Assembly: GCA_964626385.1 (NCBI GenBank)
Contig: CAZVEO010000050.1
Location: 1-17,990, forward strand
Direction of reading: 5' to 3'
From: Scybalousia_A sp964626385
Lineage (GTDB): Bacteria > Bacteroidota > Bacteroidia > Bacteroidales > P3
Length of the DNA stretch: 17,990 bases
Below, one piece after another: positions 7,159-14,001 of the stretch. The translations under genes and the position numbers were made by a program. The first letter of the stretch is position 1, and each line of letters opens with the position of its first letter. The notes under the pieces are model-generated. The model saw nothing but the letters and a program-made list of their open reading frames with translations, had not been told where the DNA came from and did no database searches.

Positions 7159-7614
7159 TTAATTTCCTCCATTTTCTTTTCCACCATACATTTTATGATA
7201 AGCAACTATTGCTTCAAATATTTGTACAAAGTTTTTAAAACATTCTTTATAATGTTCTTTATTGTTTAATACAATATCTATTGCCGTAGATATTTCTTCA
7301 TTAAAAAATTCTATTTTTGAAGTACATATACCTCGATTATTTAATTTTCTACCAACAGCATACGCTAAAAGAGGTTTAAGCATAGTAATTTCTGATATAT
7401 TATCACTATCATCTTTTTCTTGTGATAAATTCATTTCTATTCTTTTAACTTCTCCAAAAAATTTTCTTAATTGAGATGTTGTTAAAGGTGATTTATCACC
7501 TTGATTACTCGCTAAATATTTACCAAAACTTTCACACCAAGATACAACTTCAGGTGTAATTCCTTTGGTAATCCAAACAGGCTTGAAATTTTCTTGTTTT
7601 TTTGAATATTCCAT
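7159..7614 (-). CDS. csm2: Csm2, small subunit of the Csm complex
   Basis: Csm2 is the small all-helical subunit that lines the Csm complex along the crRNA-target duplex. This 151-aa protein has the family layout: a helix with WITKGITPEVVSWCESFGKYL, then LTTSQLRKFFGEVKRIEM (about 43-60), then MLKPLLAYAVGRK (about 78-90), and a final helix ending VQIFEAIVAYHKMYGG. The LTTSQLRKFF segment is the most diagnostic part. It sits between cas10 (14 bp upstream) and csm3 (1 bp downstream), the standard III-A order. Confidence 0.9.
   Translation of the reverse strand: MEYSKKQENFKPVWITKGITPEVVSWCESFGKYLASNQGDKSPLTTSQLRKFFGEVKRIEMNLSQEKDDSDNISEITMLKPLLAYAVGRKLNNRGICTSKIEFFNEEISTAIDIVLNNKEHYKECFKNFVQIFEAIVAYHKMYGGKENGGN
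7166..7170 (-). promoter_or_regulatory. Shine-Dalgarno GGAGG for csm3
   Basis: GGAGG lies 8 bp before the ATG at 7157, inside the end of csm2. It decides the csm3 start, which is otherwise ambiguous because the frame is open upstream. Most other cas genes here lack such a site; csm4 has a similar AAGGAG. Confidence 0.7.
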
Positions 7615-7628
7615 ATTACTATATGTTT

Positions 7629-9050
7629 TTATTGATTATTATTTTCTGTGTCTTTTAACAATAGTTCTGTCCAGCGGGATGCTATTGCCCAAAGTTTTAA
7701 TTTATTTATTTGTCTTATTTCTTTATCTCTTAGGTTTTCGCAAAATTGTATTATACGCTTATCGCTGTCAGTTTTATCTTTCCTATCTTTATATCTTTCT
7801 ATAAATCTTGTAAGATAATAAGCCGAGTGCCAAAGGTATTTAAAGTTATCTTTCTTATTTGTATTACTTTCTTTTGATAACTCATAATAATACATTATTT
7901 GATGAAGTATAGATTTTGGCATATCGTCTTTTTTAACAAGAGTTAACAATTCGTCTTTGTATTTTTTTATTTGCCCAAATTCGTACTGCCAATTTACAGT
8001 CTCATTAAAGAAAGTGAAAGCATTTTTCTTTTGCTCTTTTCCTTTATTATCTTTGTACTCATATTTTTTTGCTTTTTCCTCTGCATTGCCCGATAATTCT
8101 GCTGCTTTGGAAATAGGAAACTTATCATTTACTATTACCATTCCACCAGAAATATGAATTTCCTCTTTTCCAAATTCCTTATCTACTTCTTTATGTAACT
8201 TTTCTGCAAAATCTATAACCTTATCCCACCTTCCTACAGCAAAAATATCATCTCCTCCTGCATAAATCAACTCCATTTTTTCTTTATCAAAATATTTTTC
8301 AAGATTCTTTCTATTAAAAAAATCTGACAATCTTTTGGAAAATGCTTTGTACTCATCCCAATTATCAAAACCTTTAGCAAACCTTCCCCCCAAACCATCA
8401 ACATCCATTCTTAAAACACCCAAATAAGAACCTTTGGTATAGTCAGAAAATTCATAGCGATTTTTTTCGTCTGCCTTTAATTTAATACCTTTTTCTATTT
8501 GTTCTTTTACCGAAGACAATACATTTAATTCTTGCATAGTCTCTAATTTTTCCGTTTCTATACCTGTAACCTCGCAAACTTGGACTTTTTCGGGTACATG
8601 TATTGGCTCAAAGAATTTGTTATATTCCTCTATAATCAAGTCTTTGAATTTATGTTGTTTTTGGTTTTTAAACTTTTCAGAAATCTTAGAAAATAAGTAA
8701 CTTATTACTTCCTTATTTTCTTGAGTATTATCATACTCTACATAGTCAATATTTATGGCAAGTTGTCCAAAATGCTCTTGCCAAATTTCTTTATTCTTTT
8801 GTTTTGCAATTTCTTTTATTTTATCTCTGTTTTCTTGCGTATCTTCTGTTATAAAATAGAATTTACCTCCACCATTATAAATTTTCTCTTGTGAAGATAA
8901 TTGCTTGCCAAGTTCTTTATAAACATCTTCCATATACTCATCCAAATAAACAGAGCGCCCTCTAAGAGAAAGTGCTGCTTTCTTTGAAGAAATATTATAT
9001 AGAAAATTTTGAATTCCCGATAAATCACCGCCAACAAATAGTTGTTTCAT
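7629..9050 (-). CDS. cas10: Cas10/Csm1 cyclic-oligoadenylate synthase lacking the HD domain
   Basis: Cas10 is the large subunit of the type III complex and makes cyclic oligoadenylate when target RNA is bound. The protein starts directly with the first Palm region (VGGDLSGIQNFLYNISSKKA, 6-25), which in full-length Csm1 follows an HD nuclease domain of over 200 residues. At 473 aa it is short because that domain is absent, and only 21 bp separate it from cas6, so no hidden HD frame fits. The second Palm domain is intact, with MDVDG (215-219) and YAGGDDIFAVG containing GGDD at 265-268. Only two cysteines occur in the protein, so the usual zinc-binding cluster is missing too. It should signal but not cleave DNA through HD. 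Confidence 0.93.
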   Translation of the reverse strand: MKQLFVGGDLSGIQNFLYNISSKKAALSLRGRSVYLDEYMEDVYKELGKQLSSQEKIYNGGGKFYFITEDTQENRDKIKEIAKQKNKEIWQEHFGQLAINIDYVEYDNTQENKEVISYLFSKISEKFKNQKQHKFKDLIIEEYNKFFEPIHVPEKVQVCEVTGIETEKLETMQELNVLSSVKEQIEKGIKLKADEKNRYEFSDYTKGSYLGVLRMDVDGLGGRFAKGFDNWDEYKAFSKRLSDFFNRKNLEKYFDKEKMELIYAGGDDIFAVGRWDKVIDFAEKLHKEVDKEFGKEEIHISGGMVIVNDKFPISKAAELSGNAEEKAKKYEYKDNKGKEQKKNAFTFFNETVNWQYEFGQIKKYKDELLTLVKKDDMPKSILHQIMYYYELSKESNTNKKDNFKYLWHSAYYLTRFIERYKDRKDKTDSDKRIIQFCENLRDKEIRQINKLKLWAIASRWTELLLKDTENNNQ

Positions 9051-9071
9051 ATAATCGTATTTTTTTTATTG

Positions 9072-9758
9072 TTATTCTTCTCTTATTTTTGTTACTATAC
9101 CATAACCTATGCTTGCATTTTTGCCTATACCTACAAAATTTGGCAAAGACAAATTGGAAACAAATTCAATATCAAAAGCCATTATCTTTACTCCCTTATT
9201 TTTCACAATAAAAGGTTCCGAAATATCAGTAATTTCTGCCTTTAATTCTTCAGAAACAAAAATACCTAAGCCTTTGTAAAAAGCAAGTAAATTACCTTTT
9301 AATATGCTTTCCAATAATTCAATTTTTTCCAATAGACTTTTTGCCTCCAAATACTTACGATAATTTTCTGAGTTTAAAGGAAGCCATCGCCTTATTCTAT
9401 ACGCAAATTCATTTTGCCATACTTGCATAAAAATTCTCGCGGGCAAAATCTTTCCTATCTTAAATTCTCTTTTTTCATTGCCTATTTGTAAGGTTGAAAA
9501 ATCTTTGCTAAGAAACTCGCCTACAATATCCACTCCCTCCTCCACAGCAATAATTGAAGCCAATTTTCTAATTCTTTTATACTGAATAAGAGGGTATTTG
9601 TATAGAAAAGTATCGTCTGTTTTATGATTATGGAAAAGAATATTACCTTGCCTATTCATAGAAGCCAAAACTGCTCCTCTAAACAAAGGTATTTCATTAT
9701 TTGATATTTCTGTATCAAATATTATTTTTAAAAGTCTTATATACCTGCCACCTTCCAT
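9072..9758 (-). CDS. cas6: Cas6-type CRISPR RNA endoribonuclease
   Basis: Cas6 cuts the CRISPR precursor transcript within each repeat. This 228-aa protein begins RYIRLLKIIFDTEI and carries a possible catalytic His at 43 or 45 (ILFHNHKT). The diagnostic feature is the glycine-rich C-terminal loop GIGKNASIGYG at 210-220, inside LPNFVGIGKNASIGYGIVTK. KYPLIQYKRI (54-63) is also typical of Bacteroidota Cas6. It is the first clear gene of the operon, 21 bp ahead of cas10. There is no Shine-Dalgarno; the start at 9758 is the first ATG of the frame. Its presence implies an array somewhere outside this window. Confidence 0.8.
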   Translation of the reverse strand: MEGGRYIRLLKIIFDTEISNNEIPLFRGAVLASMNRQGNILFHNHKTDDTFLYKYPLIQYKRIRKLASIIAVEEGVDIVGEFLSKDFSTLQIGNEKREFKIGKILPARIFMQVWQNEFAYRIRRWLPLNSENYRKYLEAKSLLEKIELLESILKGNLLAFYKGLGIFVSEELKAEITDISEPFIVKNKGVKIMAFDIEFVSNLSLPNFVGIGKNASIGYGIVTKIREE

Positions 9759-9764
9759 AATATA

Positions 9765-9767
9765 TTA
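9765..9767 (-). other. Stop codon of the shifted leader frame, near cas6
   Basis: The frame that starts GTA at 9893, just past the G tract, runs 42 codons to this TAA, 6 bp before the cas6 ATG. It joins the leader ORF start at 9961 only if the tract holds 10 or 13 G instead of 12. In that state translation would end next to the cas6 start and could couple to it. Confidence 0.35.
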
Positions 9768-9795
9768 AAGATATAAATAATGAATAGAAAATAAA

Positions 9796-9820
9796 AGCAA
9801 CCACAGAAAACTAAGTTGCT
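9796..9820 (-). terminator. Terminator-like hairpin in the cas operon leader
   Basis: On the minus strand AGCAAC and GTTGCT form a 6-bp stem around a 13-nt loop, followed by TTTATTTTC. It lies between the G tract and cas6, so it could attenuate transcription of the operon or simply be a weak structure. The stem is short and the U-tract is interrupted. Confidence 0.3.
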
Positions 9821-9889
9821 CTCGTATGAAAACAAGAAAGTAAAATAAAATAATTGTTGTGAAAAAAGAATTTTTTGTTAAGTTCGCGT

Positions 9890-9961
9890 TTACGCCCCCC
9901 CCCCCCGACTATTTTTCAGAGTCAAGGTTTTAGTATTGTAGTATTTATAAATGGTTTCCAT
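9890..9961 (-). CDS. Short leader ORF containing a G12 tract
   Basis: From the ATG at 9961 the minus strand encodes 23 residues: METIYKYYNTKTLTLKNS, then RGGG and A, then TAA. The Arg-Gly codons are the G12 tract itself, and the frame stops at once after it. With 13 (or 10) G the same start would read on for 42 more codons. These encode a hydrophobic segment (FFTTIILFYFLVF and LSFLWLLLF) and end 6 bp before cas6. With 11 G it would stop after about 27 different residues. This has the form of a slipped-strand switch, but no protein evidence can be seen and the start has no Shine-Dalgarno. It could be a coincidental frame in a leader RNA. Confidence 0.35.
   Translation of the reverse strand: METIYKYYNTKTLTLKNSRGGGA
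9895..9906 (-). repeat. Homopolymeric G12 (C12 on the plus strand)
   Basis: Twelve consecutive C on the plus strand is by far the longest G/C homopolymer in this AT-rich window, where the next longest is about six, inside cas1. It lies 137 bp upstream of cas6 and downstream of the likely promoter. Tracts of this length commonly change length by slipped-strand replication, and they are also prone to sequencing error. Confidence 0.9.
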
Positions 9962-9997
9962 TCTTTTCTCATCTTCTCTAATGTAAAATTGTTTTTG

Positions 9998-10005
9998 CAA
10001 AGATA
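9998..10005 (-). promoter_or_regulatory. Bacteroidota -7 box for the cas operon
   Basis: TATCTTTG on the minus strand matches the Bacteroidota -7 consensus TAnnTTTG. No clear TTTG is visible at -33. It lies between the pdxA terminator and cas6, and implies a leader of about 230 nt containing the G tract and the hairpin. Confidence 0.5.
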
Positions 10006-10055
10006 AAAAAAAATTATTGTAAAAAAGAAATTATTGCTGTTTTTTTAAAAAACGG

Positions 10056-10098
10056 AAAAGCCATTTAAAATTATTCAAATAATCTTAAATGGCTTTTT
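10056..10098 (-). terminator. Terminator of the pepA-pdxA operon
   Basis: A 13-bp perfect stem pairs 10056-10068 (aaaagccatttaa) with its complement at 10085-10097, with an additional inner AT stem. A and T runs at its two ends make it potentially bidirectional. It starts 11 bp past the pdxA stop and separates pdxA from the cas promoter. Confidence 0.8.
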
Positions 10099-10108
10099 TT
10101 ACTAATAA

Positions 10109-11263
10109 TTATAGAATATCGTTTTGGTCATGGTCGTCTTTTTGAAGTTCTGTGGTTATATCTTCGTCTACAGTGCTGTCTCTATGGGCTTTTTGCAGTG
10201 TATTACGAGTTAGTTCATCATACTCCTTGCGATTTCTGATAATATCCACAGCCAAATAAACAGCATTACGATAACTTTGAGCAGAGGCTTGATTTTTACC
10301 CGCTATTTCGTACGCTGTGCCGTGTGCAGGAGAGGTTCTAACGTATGGCAAACCTGCAGTAAAGTTAACACCCTCGGTAAAAGACATTAATTTAAATGGT
10401 ATCAATCCTTGGTCATGATACAAAGCCATTACACCATCAAAATCATTCATTGAACCATTGCCAAAGAAACCATCCGAAGGATAAGGACCAAAAGCAAGAA
10501 TACCTTTATCGTAAGCCTCTTTGATAGCAGGAGCAACAATTTCATCGTCCTCTGTACCTATAAGCCCCCTATCTCCAGCATGAGGATTAAGAGCCAAAAC
10601 TGCAATTTTGGGCATACGTATACCAAAATCTCTTTTCAAAGAATAGTCCATAACTTGCAATTTTCTTAATATAAGGTCTTTGGTAACCACCCTTGGCACA
10701 TCTTTCAAAGCCAAATGATTGGTCATTATACCTATATGTATATTTCTGCAAGTCATTATCATAAGCGAATCTTTTGCACCAAATTTCTTTGTCAAATATT
10801 CCGTATGTCCCGGAAAATTAAAAGTATCGCTTTGTATATTTTTTTTGTTTATAGGGTTGGTAACCAAAGCCTCTATATTGCCTTGCATCACTTCCTCACA
10901 CGCCCTTTCCAGACTCATAGCTGCTAATTGTCCTCCCACCTCTGTAGGTTGTCCTATATCTATTTTTACCTCATCATGAATAATGTTAAGAACATTAAAT
11001 TTTCTTGCCTCTGCTTGAGAGGCATAACGAATGTTGGTAAAAGTGAAATCGTTTGCTCCTATAAGTTTTTTATGATAAGAAAGCACTTTGCTTGACCCAT
11101 ACAATATAGGAGTGCAAAAGTCTAACATTCTGCTATCTGAAAAACATTTCAACATTACCTCATAACCTATGCCATTGATATCTCCTTGTGATATACCTAT
11201 TTTTACCGGCATGTTGTTATTGCGTCTGTTGTTAAAGTTAGCGTTACTACTATAATTTGCCAT
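10109..11263 (-). CDS. pdxA: 4-hydroxythreonine-4-phosphate dehydrogenase PdxA
   Basis: PdxA oxidises 4-phosphohydroxy-L-threonine in the DXP-dependent pathway to pyridoxal phosphate, in the cytoplasm. The family opening PVKIGISQGDINGIGYEV begins at residue 19. The metal-binding His regions are visible in FPGHTEYLTKKFG, LNPHAGDRGLIG and LYHDQGLIPFKLM. The C-terminal signature is RTSPAHGTAYEIAGK. The 384-aa length exceeds the usual 330-365 because of an Asn-rich N-terminus (about 17 residues) and an acidic tail. The ATG at 11263 is supported by GGAGG at 11271-11275, 7 bp upstream. It follows pepA by 20 bp and is probably cotranscribed with it. Confidence 0.95.
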   Translation of the reverse strand: MANYSSNANFNNRRNNNMPVKIGISQGDINGIGYEVMLKCFSDSRMLDFCTPILYGSSKVLSYHKKLIGANDFTFTNIRYASQAEARKFNVLNIIHDEVKIDIGQPTEVGGQLAAMSLERACEEVMQGNIEALVTNPINKKNIQSDTFNFPGHTEYLTKKFGAKDSLMIMTCRNIHIGIMTNHLALKDVPRVVTKDLILRKLQVMDYSLKRDFGIRMPKIAVLALNPHAGDRGLIGTEDDEIVAPAIKEAYDKGILAFGPYPSDGFFGNGSMNDFDGVMALYHDQGLIPFKLMSFTEGVNFTAGLPYVRTSPAHGTAYEIAGKNQASAQSYRNAVYLAVDIIRNRKEYDELTRNTLQKAHRDSTVDEDITTELQKDDHDQNDIL

Positions 11264-11270
11264 TATTGTT

Positions 11271-11275
11271 CCTCC
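11271..11275 (-). promoter_or_regulatory. Shine-Dalgarno GGAGG for pdxA
   Basis: GGAGG lies 7 bp before the ATG at 11263, in the 20-bp gap after pepA. It favours the longer PdxA start over the internal Met18. Confidence 0.65.
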
Positions 11276-11283
11276 GTTTTTCT

Positions 11284-12723
11284 CTATTTGTGATATGTTT
11301 TAATAAATTCTACCAACAACCTTACTCCATAACCAGTAGCAAACAATCTATTGTAAGCATCTCTTTTGTTGGTAAAGGCAACACCGGCTATGTCTAAGTG
11401 AATGTACGGATAATTGGTAAAATAAGACAAAAATTTGCCTGCTGTTATCATTCCGGCATAAGACTCACCTGAATTTTTTATATCTGCTATTTCCGATTTT
11501 ATACAATTGTCGTATTCTTCCCAAAAAGGAAACTCAGCAATACGCTCATAAACTCTTTTTCCACAAGTTTTCAATACCTCCATAAAGCTTTCTGCTTTTT
11601 CCTCTACTGCTGCTATACCAAAAGGTCCTATGGCTCTTGAAGCGGCTCCCGTAAGAGTGGCAACGTCTATAACCAAAGAAGGATTGTATTGTTTTGCAAA
11701 AGCCAAAGCATCAGCCAAAATCATACGCCCCTCTGCGTCAGTATTCACTACTTCAACATTAGTACCGTCATACATATTGACTATATCTCCACTTGCATAA
11801 GCATTCAGACCCGGTCTATTATCTGTTGCAGGGAATAAACCTATGATATGAATAGGAAGATTAAGCCTTGCACAAGCATACATAACCGAAGCCATAACAG
11901 CCGCTCCTGCCATATCGCTTTTCATATCATTCATAAAGTTGCCCGTCTTTATGTTTAAACCGCCCGTATCATATACTATTCCTTTACCTACAAGTACAAT
12001 AGGACGCGAGTTTTTGTAGTTTTGAGGCTTATATTCCATTATGGTAAAAGTAGGTGGTTCTATGCTCCCCTTATTTACTGCCAAAATACCGCCCATTTTC
12101 TCTTTTTCTATCTTCGCTTTGTCCCAAACCTCCACTTGCATACCAGTCTCTTGCCCCATATTTTTGATTGTTTCAGCAAGAGTGGTAGCATTAACAACGG
12201 TAACAGGCTCGTTTACCATATCCCTGCATTTTTCTGTAGATTCACAAATAATTCTCAAAGATTCAATATCTTGCATACTAATATCTTTGTCGCAAATATG
12301 CAAATTGTCAAAAGGATGTATCAATCTTTTAGGGTCGGTCTTATAGCGATCAAACACATAACTTGCTAACAACATTCCTTCCACAAAACCCAATATCATT
12401 TCTTTGTCTATAGGGGTAACCAATTGAAGTTCCTTGATATATTTCTTGTCGCACAATTGCAATATTCTTGCACCTAAACGTCTATATTTTTCCTTGTCTT
12501 TGTAGTCTATACCCTCCTGCGCTACTATACTTACAAAAATATATCGTTCCAAATCATTAAAAGAAAACTCTTTTATTCCCTTGTTTTCAAACTCGGCTCT
12601 AATGTATTCCAATTGTTGTTTGGAAAGTACTCCTTCTCTTAAAGAATTAATGTTCTCACTATTGCAAACAACCACAACAGACATATCTGTTTTTATTGTT
12701 TGTATTTTATCTATTCCTATCAT
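11284..12723 (-). CDS. pepA: Leucyl aminopeptidase, M17 family
   Basis: M17 aminopeptidases remove N-terminal residues from peptides using two metal ions. The C-terminal catalytic domain holds all ligands: VGKGIVYDTGGLNIK at 246-259 with Lys247 and Asp252, MKSDMAG with Asp270, and the family signature NTDAEGRMIL at 327-336 with Asp329, Glu331 and Arg333. The N-terminal half (about 1-160) is the variable macro-like domain. At 479 aa it is normal length. A TAACTTTG -7 box lies 23 bp upstream, and pdxA follows 20 bp downstream. It is a cytoplasmic housekeeping peptidase without a signal peptide. Confidence 0.95.
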   Translation of the reverse strand: MIGIDKIQTIKTDMSVVVVCNSENINSLREGVLSKQQLEYIRAEFENKGIKEFSFNDLERYIFVSIVAQEGIDYKDKEKYRRLGARILQLCDKKYIKELQLVTPIDKEMILGFVEGMLLASYVFDRYKTDPKRLIHPFDNLHICDKDISMQDIESLRIICESTEKCRDMVNEPVTVVNATTLAETIKNMGQETGMQVEVWDKAKIEKEKMGGILAVNKGSIEPPTFTIMEYKPQNYKNSRPIVLVGKGIVYDTGGLNIKTGNFMNDMKSDMAGAAVMASVMYACARLNLPIHIIGLFPATDNRPGLNAYASGDIVNMYDGTNVEVVNTDAEGRMILADALAFAKQYNPSLVIDVATLTGAASRAIGPFGIAAVEEKAESFMEVLKTCGKRVYERIAEFPFWEEYDNCIKSEIADIKNSGESYAGMITAGKFLSYFTNYPYIHLDIAGVAFTNKRDAYNRLFATGYGVRLLVEFIKTYHK

Positions 12724-12745
12724 AATGCCAAAAAATTATTTTTTG

Positions 12746-12753
12746 CAAAGTTA
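12746..12753 (-). promoter_or_regulatory. -7 box for pepA-pdxA
   Basis: TAACTTTG on the minus strand fits TAnnTTTG, 23 bp before the pepA ATG. No -33 TTTG is recognisable. It shares the 184-bp divergent region with the tdh promoter. Confidence 0.5.
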
Positions 12754-12840
12754 TTTAATTTTCTTTGCTTTGAGTAAAAAATTGAACTATTTTTCAAATA
12801 GATTTTTTTGATAAAGATAAATGATTTTTACAAATAGTTG

Positions 12841-12848
12841 TATTTTTG
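12841..12848 (+). promoter_or_regulatory. -7 box for tdh
   Basis: TATTTTTG fits TAnnTTTG, 59 bp before the tdh ATG. The -33 element is not clear. Confidence 0.45.
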
Positions 12849-12907
12849 CAAAAAAATTAGAGTAAAGATAACGTATTGTTTAATACACAAATATTCAATT
12901 TGAAAAT

Positions 12908-13882
12908 ATGAAAAAAATATTAGTCTTAGGTTCCGGAGGACAGATAGGTTCTGAACTTACAATGAGATTGCGTGAAGTATATGGTGGGGCAAATGTGGTT
13001 GCCACTGATTTAAACCCAGAAAGATTAACTCAAGCCATACAAGAAACAGGTCCAACAGGCAAAGTAGACGCTTGCGATGCAAAACAAATAGCCGAAATTG
13101 TAGAAAAACACAATATTGATACTATTTATAATTTGGTTGCTATCTTATCAGCCACAGCAGAAAAAAATCCTATGCTTGGTTGGAATGTGGGTATAGGGGC
13201 TTTAATCAATTGTTTGGAAGTATCAAGAGAAAAAAAATGTGCTCTATTTACTCCTTCTTCCATAGGAGCTTTTGGACAAAATACTCCTTTGGACGGAACA
13301 CCTCAAGACACGATACAAAGACCTCAAACCATATATGGAGTAACCAAGGTAACAGGAGAATTGTTGGGCGATTATTATTTTAAACGTTTTGGTGTTGATA
13401 CCCGTAGCGTAAGATTTCCAGGCTTAATATCATACGTTACTCCTCCAGGTGGTGGTACGACTGATTATGCTGTAGATATTTATTATGCCGCTGTAAAGGG
13501 CGAGGATTTTGTTTGCCCATTGAAAAAAGGAACTCTTTTGGATATGATGTATATGCCCGATGCTCTTAATGCTGCTATAAACATTATGGAAGCCGATGCT
13601 TCAAAACTTAAACACAGAAACTCTTTCAATGTTACAGCAATGCACTTTGACCCAGAAGAAATATATGCTGAGGTAAAAAAACATTACCCTGATTTCAAAA
13701 TGACTTACGAAGTAGAGCCCATAAAACAATCAATAGCAGATTCTTGGCCAAATTGGATGGACGACACTTGCGCAAGAGAAGAATGGGGCTTTAAACCAGA
13801 ATACGATTTGCCTAAGATGACGGCTGATATGATAGAAAAATTAAAAATAAAATTCAATAAACAGCCAGAGGCTGTTCTATAA
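12908..13882 (+). CDS. tdh: L-threonine 3-dehydrogenase, SDR type
   Basis: This enzyme oxidises L-threonine to 2-amino-3-ketobutyrate with NAD+, the first step of threonine breakdown to glycine and acetyl-CoA. It belongs to the extended short-chain dehydrogenase family, not the zinc alcohol dehydrogenase type of enterics. Visible are the NAD-binding GSGGQIG at 8-14, Asp35 after the second strand, Ser118 in TPSSIGAFG, and the catalytic pair Tyr143 and Lys147 in YGVTK. The threonine-side region includes PGLISYVTPPGGGTTDYAV, which is characteristic of this group. At 324 aa it is normal length. It is the only plus-strand gene here, monocistronic, and converges with mnmA. A hairpin (13860-13876) lies within its last codons. 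Confidence 0.9.
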   Translation: MKKILVLGSGGQIGSELTMRLREVYGGANVVATDLNPERLTQAIQETGPTGKVDACDAKQIAEIVEKHNIDTIYNLVAILSATAEKNPMLGWNVGIGALINCLEVSREKKCALFTPSSIGAFGQNTPLDGTPQDTIQRPQTIYGVTKVTGELLGDYYFKRFGVDTRSVRFPGLISYVTPPGGGTTDYAVDIYYAAVKGEDFVCPLKKGTLLDMMYMPDALNAAINIMEADASKLKHRNSFNVTAMHFDPEEIYAEVKKHYPDFKMTYEVEPIKQSIADSWPNWMDDTCAREEWGFKPEYDLPKMTADMIEKLKIKFNKQPEAVL

Positions 13883-13892
13883 AGGCATAGCC

Positions 13893-13957
13893 ACAGGCAT
13901 AGCCTGTTTTATAAGGGCAAAGCCACTAAAAGTATTTTTTAGTGGCTTTGCCCTTAT
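13893..13957 (+). terminator. Terminator between convergent tdh and mnmA
   Basis: A perfect 21-bp stem pairs 13911-13931 with 13937-13957 (core gggcaaagccac, loop gtatt). It is preceded by a small acaggc/gcctgt hairpin at 13893-13907. It can serve both converging genes. The first 32 bp (13893-13924) match the complement of 246-276 downstream of cas2 with one substitution and one indel, so this is a dispersed 3'-end element. Confidence 0.8.
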
Positions 13958-13961
13958 TTAA

Positions 13962-14001
13962 ACTTATGCAAACTTTAAACAACCCATAATAACCTATTAG
14001 A
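13962..14001 (-). repeat. 10-bp-periodic repeat next to the mnmA stop
   Basis: Reading the minus strand from the mnmA stop gives TAGGTTATTA, TGGGTTGTTT, AAAGTTTGCA, TAAGTTTAAA in 10-bp register. The units resemble those at 94-153 and keep the same position relative to the neighbouring gggcaaagcc stem. Confidence 0.55.

Noticed and set aside
7158..7205. Longer Csm3 start giving 16 extra residues
   Set aside because: The extra segment overlaps csm2, is unlike the family N-terminus, and GGAGG points to the ATG at 7157.
9922..9972. 16-codon minus-strand ORF (ATG at 9972) in the cas leader
   Set aside because: It stops before the G tract, has no recognisable features, and overlaps the more suggestive frame starting at 9961.
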